The notes beneath the pieces are model-generated. The model saw only the letters and a list, made by a program, of their open reading frames with translations, was not told the DNA's origin and ran no database searches. A DNA stretch of 64,000 bases from Heterodera schachtii (Eukaryota > Nematoda > Chromadorea > Rhabditida > Heteroderidae): positions 331,636 through 395,635 of the forward strand of contig SIJG01000115.1 of assembly GCA_023374025.1 (NCBI GenBank), given 5' to 3'. Positions 44,319-55,042 of the stretch are shown here, piece after piece. Both the position numbers and the translations under genes were made by a program. Numbering within the stretch: position 1 is the first letter of the stretch; each line of letters starts with the position of its first letter.

Positions 44319-45127
44319 CGTGATGAGACTCTTGCGCCGCGGATATTTGCGCCGCGACATTTGCGCCGCCCAGCAAAAATGGACTTTTTCGCCGCGCTGT
44401 CAAAAATATTCTATTCATAAAAATTCCACTATTATCAATAAGTTTTAATAAAACATTAAGCCAACGATAAAAATAGCTAATTGAAAATTCGAAAAAATTA
44501 CTAGTCACAAAGATTGGCATTCAATTTTTTAACCATTAAAATCTTAACATTGAATAGGTTCATCAAAGATATGAAAAAATGATTAAGAATACAAACTAAC
44601 AAAAAACCGAAAAAAAAAGAATTTTCTGTAGAAACCTTAATTATTTTTTTGCTTCGAAAAAAGAATGAAATTCAATTCCTTTGTAATTAATTTGCTCAAT
44701 AAGTTATTTTCATCGATTTTAATTTAATTTCATTGAAAAAACGCACCTGATTTTCAAATTTTCGCTCCTATTTTACCATTTTTCTCATTATTTCGCAATT
44801 TTTATGCCCTTATTTATTTACCTATTTTGATTTTTTTTTTTTGCTTAAAATCCTCAGCTTAATGATCAGGCAATACGAAGGGCATATGGTGCCAATGAAA
44901 ACCAAAATGATCAAGATTTGATCAATCATTACGTGCACTTCAATATGGAATTGACATGAAAGGCTTCGAAAAAGGAATTAATTCGCAACGCAAATGGCGC
45001 GGCGCAAATGTCGTTTTTGTTAGGCGGCGCAAGTGTCGCGGCGCAAATGGCACGGCGCAAATGTCCGCGGCGCAAGAGTCTTTTTTGCTGAGCGGCGCAA
45101 GTGTCGCGGCGCAAAAGTCGGCTAACC
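44319..45127. mobile_element. 809-bp element with tandem-array inverted ends and 9-bp TSD
   Basis: Flanked by GATAAAACA at 44310-44318 and 45128-45136; the paralogue at 39583-39591 has one copy and no element. The ends are inverted arrays: left 44319-44398 (units such as GACATTTGCGCCGC with spacer CCAGCAAAAATGGAC), right 44988-45127 (same units inverted, spacers CAGCAAAAAAGAC and AACAAAAACGAC). A 9-bp duplication with internally repeated inverted ends is the arrangement known from Mutator-like elements and Drosophila Foldback elements. No transposase, so non-autonomous. The interior carries an exon-like segment. Confidence 0.9.
44858..44959 (+). pseudogene. Exon-like segment captured in the 809-bp element
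   Basis: A poly-T tract and AATCCTCAG acceptor (AG at 44856-44857) precede 33 codons ending in TGA at 44957-44959. The peptide is hydrophilic and of mixed composition (fragments LNDQAIRRAYGANENQ and DLINHYVHFNMELT), and the DNA is much richer in G+C than the rest of the interior. A second frame is also open for a shorter stretch. Interpretation: last exon of a captured host gene, or of an eroded transposase. The family is not recognised. Confidence 0.4.
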
Positions 45128-45600
45128 GATAAAACATATTCTCTAATTTTATTATTGAAATAAAATATTATATATTTTAATTTTTTCGACATTTGAACTA
45201 ATTTTCATTAATTGAATATTTTCTTATTTAAAATTGTTTAACGAATATTTGCTATATGCCAAAAATATTTAGTTCAATTATAGATTGAGTAAATATGAGA
45301 GCCCGGAGGGGTCATAATAACTCATGGCTCCCGCGGCTGTTATTCTCGCTTACAATTTAATACTTTTTAGCCCAGAGGGATTTTTTTAAAGAATTTTTTA
45401 AAAAAGTACGGTAACTTATTCCGCATCCTGTGTGTTGATGAATAGCAAAAAACGAGAGCAAAATAAAAATCGCACAGAAAGTAAAATTATCTTATTAATT
45501 CCTTATTTAAAATGGAAAATTATTTTAAAAACTCAATAATTAACTAAAAAAATTAAATTCTAATGAATATGTTTCAATTAATAAATAATTCTTTATTAAA

Positions 45601-48129
45601 AATCATGGAACTATTACAAGAACAAATATTAAGAATTATAAATTATTGCTATAAGCCGATAAGATTAAGAAAAATTAAATCATGCATAACTAGAAATTGT
45701 AAAAAACCCGTAAGTTTTTATCGCTTGAAAATTTACAGATTGATTTTTTTCAGTATCAATTATATATTTGATAAAATTGCTGACATATTCAAAAAATATA
45801 TTTACTATTTATATAATTTTGTTAATATATTTTTACTTTTGTTATTTTAATGAATTAGTTAATTATTTTAATCATCGTTTATTTATTTTTTCTTTTTTAA
45901 TTTGAAATTATTTATTGAAAGTTTTATATCCGAAAATTTAATTTGCGGAAAATATAATTAAATCATCTCACTTTCAGTAGCATAAGATTTTTTTTAGTTT
46001 TTTTCGTCCATTTTTGTTTTTATCTTTGGCATTAAAAACATAAAAAATTTTAATTAATAATCACTAAACATAACCAAAAAAGCTAAAAAAAATTATAAAT
46101 ATTTAAAGAAAAACTAAAAACAGATAAATCAAATATATTAACTTTTGCTTTTGTTTTTTCATTAGACGTTCCAAAAGAGTGATTAATGGGGGAAAATCGA
46201 TAAGAAGGAATTGAATATTTTATTCATAATTATTAAAAATAAATATATAATTAGCCTACAATATTTAAACTTTAATAATTATGAGTAAATAAGAAAATCA
46301 TATTTTTACAAAAAATGATTTTAATTTTTCAGAAAATATAATTAAATTATCTCAATTTCAATAGCATGAGAAAATAAATAAAAACTAACTTTCCTAAAAT
46401 TTATTATTCAAAAATGTAATGAAAAACAATTAAATTTATTTATTTAAAAAGCATAAATTCTCTGTTGTGTTATTGTTTGAATTATATTTAAACAAAAAAT
46501 AGAAGATAAAATTATTTTTAAAATAAAAAATTCATTCATTCAAACTCTCATTAAAAAAATCTACTAAGACTCTAGCTAAATTTTCAATATGCTTTTTTAT
46601 TTGCTATATTAAAATCTAAATTTTGTTCAAAAAAAAAATTCAGTTGATAATTTTTTGAAAATTTTCCCATTATTTTGAACAGATCTGCTGCAGAAGAATA
46701 AAAACTCAGATCCCTATATAAAAATAAAACTATTTAATAAAAGCAGTGAAATTATTATTTAAAATCTCTCAGAAATAAAAAGTAGAAATGATTAATATAT
46801 TTTGTACCAAAAATAATTATTATTTAATAATAAATATATTTTTAATGCGACATCAACCACAAAAAGTGAGGAATTTTCTGTATGGATCAGAATAAAAATC
46901 ATGCATCTTTTAAAAATAACAAATAATAAAATATAAATTTTTTGCTATAAGCCCGAAATACAATCCAGGCTGAAATAAAGAAAATTGAAAGCATACAGAA
47001 CCAAAAAAATTCCACAGGCATTTATTTAAAAACATCTTATATTAACAGTATACAGACATTCCAATGAATATACAAAATATAAATTTAATATGTTTTATGA
47101 ATTGATACATATCTAATTATTAACGGATTGACTCCAAAAGGTCCTGCCTGGTCTAGTCACAGCAAATTTCAAGATTAATTATTTTAAAAATAAATTAAAA
47201 ATTTAAAAAGTAAAAATTTACCAATTAATGTAAAACAATATTTATATTTATAAAAAAATAAAAAATTGAGCAATTGTATCATAAATAATGGAAAGAAATT
47301 AATATTTTTAAAATAAACAAAATACAAAAGTAAATTTTAACAGTATCAGTATCTATATCAACCTTTTTAAAAATCAAAAAAGCAAAAAATAAGTTTAAAA
47401 TTCATATAATCAACATAGAAAATAACCAAATTTTTTCGGATTTTTTTTTTACATAAAAATTGCTATTTTGGGAGCCCTGGTTTTATGGTAATTGCATAAA
47501 AATTATTGTTTACGCAATTTTTTCTAAAATTCAAAAAATGGAAATCACAAAAACAAAATTGTGTTAATGAATGAGGCGAAATTATGCATCTTTTAAAAGA
47601 ACAATAATGAGAATATAAAAAAAATATTTAATAAAAAGAATTTCATAAGTCGAGCTATAATTCAGTCTAAATTAATAAATATAAGGAATACCTTACCTAA
47701 AAAATACCCGTAATTGGCACTTTTATTTAAATATGTAATCAATTTATTATTCAATAAATCAAAATATCAATTAAAATGGTTCTATTTAGTTCTGGCCAAA
47801 ATCCCATTTTCTTAACTTCTATTTTTTGATAAAAAACCAAGGCATTTAAAGAAGAAAATTAAAAATAAATTAGATTTATTGTAAATAAAACCCTCAAAAA
47901 AAAATATTATCATTTCATTTAAGAAATTATGTATTTTTATTGTTTTTCTATATTTTTTTTTGTTAAAAAACTTACGGTAATTTTTTGAAAAATGATAGAA
48001 GAATTTAAAAGAATATAATTGCAATTTAGACAGATTATATACATAATTAAACAAAATGAAATTGCCATGACAAGAGATTTATTTGAATTTTGAATATGTA
48101 TGTATGAAAATGTGATCAGACAAATTAAA
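45601..48129. other. A+T-rich sequence with decayed repeat fragments
   Basis: 46140-46195 resembles 19700-19760. Short minus-strand frames at 47812-48155 are Phe/Asn/Ile-rich and overlap each other, so they are not called. Nothing else recognised. Confidence 0.45.
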
Positions 48130-48480
48130 AAAAAACAAAAACTAACAATTAACAATTTATTTAGGAATGCTCAGATAAAAAAAATGATGTTTCTTAAATT
48201 AATTATAAAATTTGAAAAGGTTGACAATTAAAAAAAATTCAAATAAATATTTACGTAGAATATAATTAAAATATAAATATAATAAAACTAAATACATAGC
48301 ACATATAAAGCTGGAATAAATGAAGTTGAAATGGACAGGACAGTACATGAAATTTCTCAGAAAAAATTGTTCCAACCACCTTTATTTTAATTTAAACAAA
48401 GAAAATAAATAAACTTTTAAAAGTTTATTAAATAATCTATTATATGTAAATAATCTAATATATATAATTTCAGGAAAAAA
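48130..48480 (-). repeat. Inverted repeat family I, copy 2
   Basis: Reverse complement of 31860-32280 without its about 100-bp extra segment. Shared landmarks are CATATAAAGCTGGAA and TTGTTCCAACC. Confidence 0.7.
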
Positions 48481-49320
48481 GCCATCAATTAAAAGTGATT
48501 TTAAAAAATAAATGCTATATGTAAATCAAATCAAAATATGTTAAATATATACTTAAATAATTATAACTTTTTTTTTTATTTTCAAAAGAGATAAAAGATA
48601 CTAAAATAAACTCTTTTTTTATTTTACAATTAATTAAATAAAAGAAATAATAATTACAAAGGCACATTTTTATAAAAATAAGATTTTAAAACAAATCATA
48701 ATTCTATCGAATTTCGCAAGTAATTATTTTTAACTATTAATTGATATAAAGATTTAAAAATAATTGCTATAAACCAAAAAATAATAATGGTGAACTAAAG
48801 TAATCAGATTTAAAAATAAATAAATTAATCTTCAGCACTGTCATCGTATTTTAGACAGAGAAGTCCTGAGATTAACGAGCAAAAAGAAATAAAAAAATAC
48901 AACAAAAAGAAACCAATTTTACAATTATAAAAGAAAAGAAATAATATTTACAAAGGCACAGTTTTATAAAAACAAAGTTTAAAGCAAAAAATAAATCCTA
49001 TCGTATTTCGCAAGAATTTTTTTTTTTATATTATTAATTACTACAAAAGAGTAAAAAATTGCTATAAAACAAAAAATAATGATGAAAAATTTGTAATAAA
49101 ACTCTTATTTCATTAATTTTGTACAATAATTACAAAAATTAGAATATAAACTGACAATAATAATAACTAAAATCATTTAAAAATGAAATAATTGAGAATA
49201 TGTAAGCACAAGTATATGAAAAATTGAACAGATGACATTGAAAATAGTTATTGACCCAAAAAACCATTTACTATAACAAAAGTGTAAATTCGCAAATTTT
49301 AATTAATCAATTTTTTAATG
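48481..49320. other. A+T-rich sequence with a short direct repeat
   Basis: 48640-48720 and 48940-49015 share AAGAAATAATA..TTACAAAGGCACA and TCCTATCG(A/T)ATTTCGCAAG-type sequence (in diverged form), a direct repeat about 300 bp apart. A CCTGAGATTAAC variant of the recurring motif is at about 48866. Confidence 0.5.
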
Positions 49321-50545
49321 GATCTAACAAAAATTTACAAAATATATAACCAAATAATTCAAAAAATTTAAACTTACTAATTTTGTCCCTAACTTTTTTG
49401 AGACACAATAAAATTTTTTGAAATTTAAATAAATAGAGAAATCTCTGGAATATCTAAGCATATGAAGAAAATAAAATTGGTTTTGTTTCTGAAAAAAGTT
49501 ATTAAGGATAAGTGTGACATTTTTTATTGCCATTCAAAAATGTAGGGTTGTTTAAATGCTTGCTAGCTCTTTTCTTAAAAACCGCCACTATGGGCGTTTC
49601 TTAAATCCGTCAAGGGGTAGGAAAACAAAAAAAAATGTAAGAAATTTGCTTAAGTTCAATCAAATTAATAATTCTTGGTATCATTCAATAGCTTTAAATA
49701 TTGTCTATCAGAATATTAATTTAGAAAATTTTTATACAAAATTTTTAAAAAGTTATGGTCAGAAAATTTAAAAAATCTTCAGTCAGAATTTTTTGGCAAT
49801 AATTTATTTGAAACTCAATGAAATATTTTGAAATTTTAAGATAAATAGAGAATTCTTAGGCCTATTCAATATATAAAATAATTTTGGCTCAATGCATTTT
49901 AAGGACTTTAGAATTTTAAATGTTTATAAATTAATATGCATGACCATGGCAAAAAACATAACATGTTCAATGCTTTATAACTTTTTTCAGAAATAATTAG
50001 ATTGAATTTTATTTTTAGAATTTCAAGTCCACTTTTTAATTATTTATCTTTAAAATTTCAAAAAAAATTTCATTGAGCTTCAAAAAAGTTATGACAAAAA
50101 ACTCTGACTCAAGATTTTTTAAATTTTGTGACCATAACTTTTTGAAAATTTTATAAAAAAATCTAAATTAATATTCTGATAGAGAACACCTATAGAATGA
50201 TACCAAGAATTATTAATTTGATTGAATTTAAGCAAATGTCTTACATTTTTTTTTTGTTTTCCTACCCCTTGACGGATTTAAGAAACGCCCATAGTGGCGA
50301 TTTTTAAGAAACGACCTAGCACCGTTTAAATGCATTAACAGTATTCAAATTTCAATTAATTTATAACACCCTTACATGAATAGATATTCCAATGATTTCT
50401 CTATTATTCTGCTAAATTTCAAAGAATTTTATTGAGTTTCAAAAAAGTTTGGGAGAAAATTAGTAAGTTTAAATTTTTCGAATTCTTTTAGTTAAATTTT
50501 TTATAAATTTTTGAGTCGGTTTTCGAATGATATTATTTTTGTTGA
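49321..50545. repeat. Nested foldback, about 1.2 kb
   Basis: Outer arms (about 49321-49480 and 50385-50545) are reverse complements (TTAAACTTACTAATTTTGTCCC against its diverged inverse). The 765-bp element at 49559-50323, itself palindromic, sits in their loop. The whole region could fold into one very long stem. Unoccupied relative at 7380-7640. Confidence 0.8.
49559..50323. mobile_element. 765-bp terminal-inverted-repeat element with 9-bp TSD
   Basis: Flanked by GTTTAAATG at 49550-49558 and 50324-50332; the unoccupied relative at 7591-7600 has this once. Long inverted arms begin GGTGCTAGGTCGTTTCTTAA (right end, read inward) and share CGCCACTATGGGCGTTTCTT and CCGTCAAGGGGTAGG. A further copy of this end is at 60171. 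No transposase. The 71-codon frame over the left end is an artefact of the repeat. A 9-bp duplication fits Mutator-like insertion. Confidence 0.85.
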
Positions 50546-52384
50546 GTTATCTCAACAAAGAAAAAAAAATGTAACATTACCAAAATAAATTATTTTAATT
50601 AAAGAAAGAACAAAATATGAAAATAATTTGATTTTGGTTTATTTTAATTTTAAAAATTTGAAAAGGTTGAAAATTAAAAAAAATATTTATTAATATTTAA
50701 AAGAAAATAAAAGAATTAAATACAAGAAAATATATTAAATATGCATAGCACTTATAAAATAGGAGGAAATACTATTGGACTCAAACGAATAAAACCCCAT
50801 GAGATTAAAAGAGGAAAAAAGCTAAAAGATATTTACATTATAAATTTGATATTGAATATAACTTAAAATAAAAGGTTATTAATTCAAGACAAAAAGAGTT
50901 TTTCTTTTATAAATCAAATATTGTTTCTTCTTACAAACAATTATAAACAAATATTATTAATAGAACAACAGTTTATTAAAACAAACTTAATTTTATTTTT
51001 GCATAGAAAAGTTTAGGGTATAATGAATTTACAAGATTACTTGCAATAAATTTTTAATTTAAATAAATACAATCGCACGAGTTGGCCTTGTTTTTTCTTG
51101 TGCACAAGAAATATGACCTTCAATTTAAAATAAATTTCTTGACTTTATTCATTATAAATTTAAATGATTATAAATATAATATTATTCTATAAATAAAATT
51201 ACGTCAAATGAAATCAATTATTAAATATGAAATCTAAAGAATTATTAGTACCTAATAAAACCTTTTGTTAACTGAAAGAAGAAGCTCAAAAATCAAATAA
51301 AAAATTCATTTTCAATTTTGTTTTTATCTAAAATTCTTAAATTTAGAAAATTATTATTTTTTCAATTTGAAGCTCTCCAAAATCCCTAATTAAGGTGTAA
51401 TATGCTAATAATTTTTAAAAAAATTTCGATGAGGGCCGACAGTGCCGTTAGGCGCCGACGGAAAAATTTTTGAAACTTAGACTAGAGTGCATTTTTATAA
51501 CATAACTTATCCATAAAATTTAGCAAATTTTGCAATTTTAGCCATTGTTTTAATAAATTTAGGAATTTTGGGTACGGGGCGCTTTTAGGAAATTTGTTAC
51601 AATTTTAAACGATTTTGCACTTAAAAGAATTTTTTTTGTTTTTTTCGGCTTAAAAAATTTAATTGTTTTTGTTTTTAGTTGTTCAAATAGCTTCTAAATA
51701 TAAAGTAAAAGAACATAGTTGATGGTTAAAAAACGGTGGCTGGTGGCTGCTCCAGCAGAAAATTTACAATTTCTTTTGCTGTCGTTTTTCTCATGGTTGG
51801 TGGTTATTTGACCAGGTCAAATAACTATGGTTAAAAAAAAAAATTGGTTATTTTCTGGTTTTTATGAAACATTTAACAAAATTTTTTGCAAAATTTGGAT
51901 GAGATTTTCGTTTTGATGCTCTATTAAAAACCCAAATTATTAAATGAGAAAAATGCTAGATGACTAACAATATAGCACAGCACTTTATCTCCTTGGCATT
52001 TTGGCAATTTTAGGTGTAAACCCCGTTAAAATTGAACAAACTTAAAATTTTTTAGGGTTTGAACTCGTTTCCGGATTTTGAGTTTTGCCTATAGAACCCA
52101 TGATTAATTAAATTCTCATTTAAAGATATATTAACGAGAGAGCAAATCAAAAACTGAAAATATCATACCCAAAATATAAAAAATATTTTGGGCATTTACA
52201 AACCAAAACGAATTTATCTGAAACAATTTATTTTTTATTTTTTAATTATTTTTATGTGTTATAATGCTCCAAATAACGTATATACTCTTAAATATAATAT
52301 GCTAAATATTGCAATGAATTTAAATTATTCTTTAAAAAATTAAATTTATTTTTTCCCCAACCAAAAATTTTGTTCATCAACAAG
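50546..52384. other. A+T-rich sequence with repeat relics and a palindrome
   Basis: 50640-50815 is a relic of family I. 51420-51470 holds a G+C-rich word cluster (GGGCCGACAGTGCCG, GGCGCCGACGG). 51803-51825 is a perfect 11-bp palindrome around one base (GTTATTTGACC and its inverse). No gene. Confidence 0.5.
50798..50809 (-). repeat. Recurrent motif CATGAGATTAAA
   Basis: Exact copy, within the family I relic and followed by AAGAGGAAAAAAGC. Confidence 0.5.
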
Positions 52385-52715
52385 GATGATCCAGAGCTAG
52401 GCCCTGTTCAGTGTTTACTTACAGGGCCCCTGCAATTTATTAAACTTAATTAAGAAAATTTTAAACAATTTTTCATCATAATAATTTATAATTTTTTAAT
52501 ACGAGTATAAGAAAAGAAGAATTACTCATTTTTATTATTGGGTTGAAAATTAAATATTAAAAAAATCATACAAAAAGGACACTTCTAATTAAAACTAAAC
52601 AAACATATTAAAAACGCTCTGCAATATTGGAATAAAAATAATCAATCGTCAGCACGGTGAAAATTACAATAAGAAAGAAGTAAATCTAAAAATTTTAATT
52701 AATTAAAATCAAAAT
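52385..52715 (+). repeat. Interspersed family F, copy 3
   Basis: Matches 23695-24000 (AGGCCCTG...GGGGCC start; TTGGGTTGAAAATTAAATATT; AAGTAAATCTAAAAATT). Confidence 0.6.
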
Positions 52716-53319
52716 CAAAATCATAGGAAATTATGAAAAATATACTAAGCAAAATGAATTTTTATAAGTTTTCATTTTGAAAAACTGGAGATTTAGTTGT
52801 ATATCATTTTGTCATTATTAAAACAATTTTTAGAGATTATCGGAAAAAATGACAACATAAAGGAAAAAATTGTAATAAAATTTATAATAATATATTCAAA
52901 TATTACCCATAACAAATATAAACGCATCTTAATGTCTTATCGAAAATTCAAATTATATAAAATAAATTCTTTCATAAAAAACTCCAATAAATTATTTTGA
53001 AGAAATTTGTACAATTTGAAAAAAAATAATGTGATTTATATTAAAAAGACTTAAAAAATTGAAAATTAAAGTTTTAATATTAAAAAAACCGATTGAAATT
53101 AACTAGCATTAAATTGAAAATTTTTGCTTTATTCTTAAGAAAATTTACAACAAAAAAAAAGTTTAGAAAAGAAAGGTAATTTCATTAGAAATAAAATCAT
53201 AGTGCTGCTTTATACAAAAATTATAAATAAATGTTTTTTTTAAAATATTAAATAATAAGATATTATTAAAATAAGTCTGGCATGATTTTAATGATATAAA
53301 AAAAAAATATTATTTAAAT
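52716..53319. other. A+T-rich sequence, nothing recognised
   Basis: A 67-codon frame (52797-53000) is Ile/Lys/Asn-rich as expected from base composition and is not called. Confidence 0.5.
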
Positions 53320-54507
53320 TCAAAACACTTCATTAATAAAAAGAACAATTGTTTAAAAATTTTAATTAATTATAGTAAAAAATTACGAAAACTTCAATGA
53401 AATCAAAGTAAAAATTTAAAAACATATAATTTTTACCTGATTAATAAAATCCTAATGAAAGTTGTTAGAAAATAGACAACTTTACACACATGAAAAATGA
53501 CCTAGAAATTTAAATAAATTTAGATATATTAGCCTATAAAATAATATTCATTCAATCTAAACTGAAAAAAATATTTAAGTCTTCATCAAAATGTTTTTTA
53601 CCCCTTTTCCGTGAGATTAAAAGCAAAAAAGAGATAATTAATATTCAATAAACTAATTTGACTATTAATTAAATAAAGAAAAGTATGAAATAAATAATTA
53701 TTCAATTAATCATATTTATAAATAATCATTAAAGCAAACCATCAATTCTTTTGATATTTTGTATTTAAATTAAAACTATTTATTACTAAAGAAAAATTAA
53801 AATAATTGCTATAAAGTAAAAATAATGATTTAATAAAATAAAATAGAGACACTTAAAGAGAAGAATCTTATGAAAAAAAATTCTGACCGTAATTTATATT
53901 TCATTTGGAATCGAAATTAATTAATTTATTTTATGGAAAGTCGATATAAAAGAAAGCAAAATAATTAAACATAAATGTAAAAAGGCAAAAGAAACAATTT
54001 AAGAAACGAAAGTTTTTTTTTCGAATAAGGACAAATTTTTAAACCAAAAATTTTTTGAAGAAAATAAATTATTTTATGGAATAAATTTTTGAGAAAATTT
54101 TTTAATAAAAAAATAAAAAATATTATAAATTAACGACTGATTCAGACAGAAAATTATAATATACCAAGAATAAAAATAAACTTTACTAAATCTAATGATA
54201 AGCGAATAAATTTAAAAATATATTAATTTCAAATGAAGCAAATCTATAAATAAGAAGACATTACAATTCGAAAGAAATGTTTTTTAATTATTTTTTAAAA
54301 TTTTTAATACAAATTAAATAAATTTAAAATAACAAAGTAAATACAGTTTTAAATGCAATATATCAATATTACAATATTAAATCTGGTCTTATGCTTATAT
54401 AATATCTATTTCAAGAACCCCGACTATACTTTTTCATACTATTTGCTAAAGCATGGAATAATAAAAAAAAGTTAAAAATTTAATAAATATAAAAAAGTAA
54501 TCATTGA

Positions 54508-54675
54508 TTAATATTTTCAATTTTGTTCAATGAGGATAAAAAATATAGAAAGAAAATTGAAAAAAAACATCCCCTAATATCAACTTTCTTGTTATTACAA
54601 CTTATTTTTTCAAATTTTGTAATTGCTAATGTATTCAACACGCCCAACATCAGTGATGTCGACGAGTTAATTTAG
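54508..54675 (+). other. Coding-like open frame in right arm
   Basis: Identical counterpart of 41439-41606, with fragments EDKKYRKKIEKKHPL and ANVFNTPNISDVDELI before TAG. No ATG and no recognised family. Confidence 0.2.
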
Positions 54676-55042
54676 ATAATAAAAAATAATTTTCATAAAA
54701 ATAATGAAAAATACTATTAAGGGAATGCAACAGCATGAGAAACAAATTATTATTAATTACTTACATTAATATATCGAAAATGATGAGAATTTATTTTCAT
54801 CTTCACAATGATCCCTAAAAGCAAAAATTTTTGGTAAATTTTAAAATAAACAAAAAAAAATTTTTGTAGACTGAATAAAAAGATTTCATATAATCACAAA
54901 ACAATTCTCAAAATGTTAACAACAAAAGTGTTAATTTACAAAAAATTGACAAAACTCCCAAATTATAAAAAAAAAAAATTTGGCAAATTACATAGTTAAA
55001 AATTGGGTGCTGTCAAACTGGATAGAAAACATTTGCTGTTGT

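Larger units (their letters stand above)
44163..45600 (+). repeat. Segmental duplication C, copy 2 (occupied)
   Basis: Direct duplicate of 39440-40235, interrupted by the 809-bp element at 44319-45127. A 95-codon ATG frame starting at 45563 lies at its end but is A/T-driven and not kept in copy 1. Confidence 0.85.

Noticed and set aside
49556..49771. 71-codon frame, and the similar 66-codon frame at 60159
   Set aside because: Both are readings of the shared terminal inverted repeat, with no common continuation.
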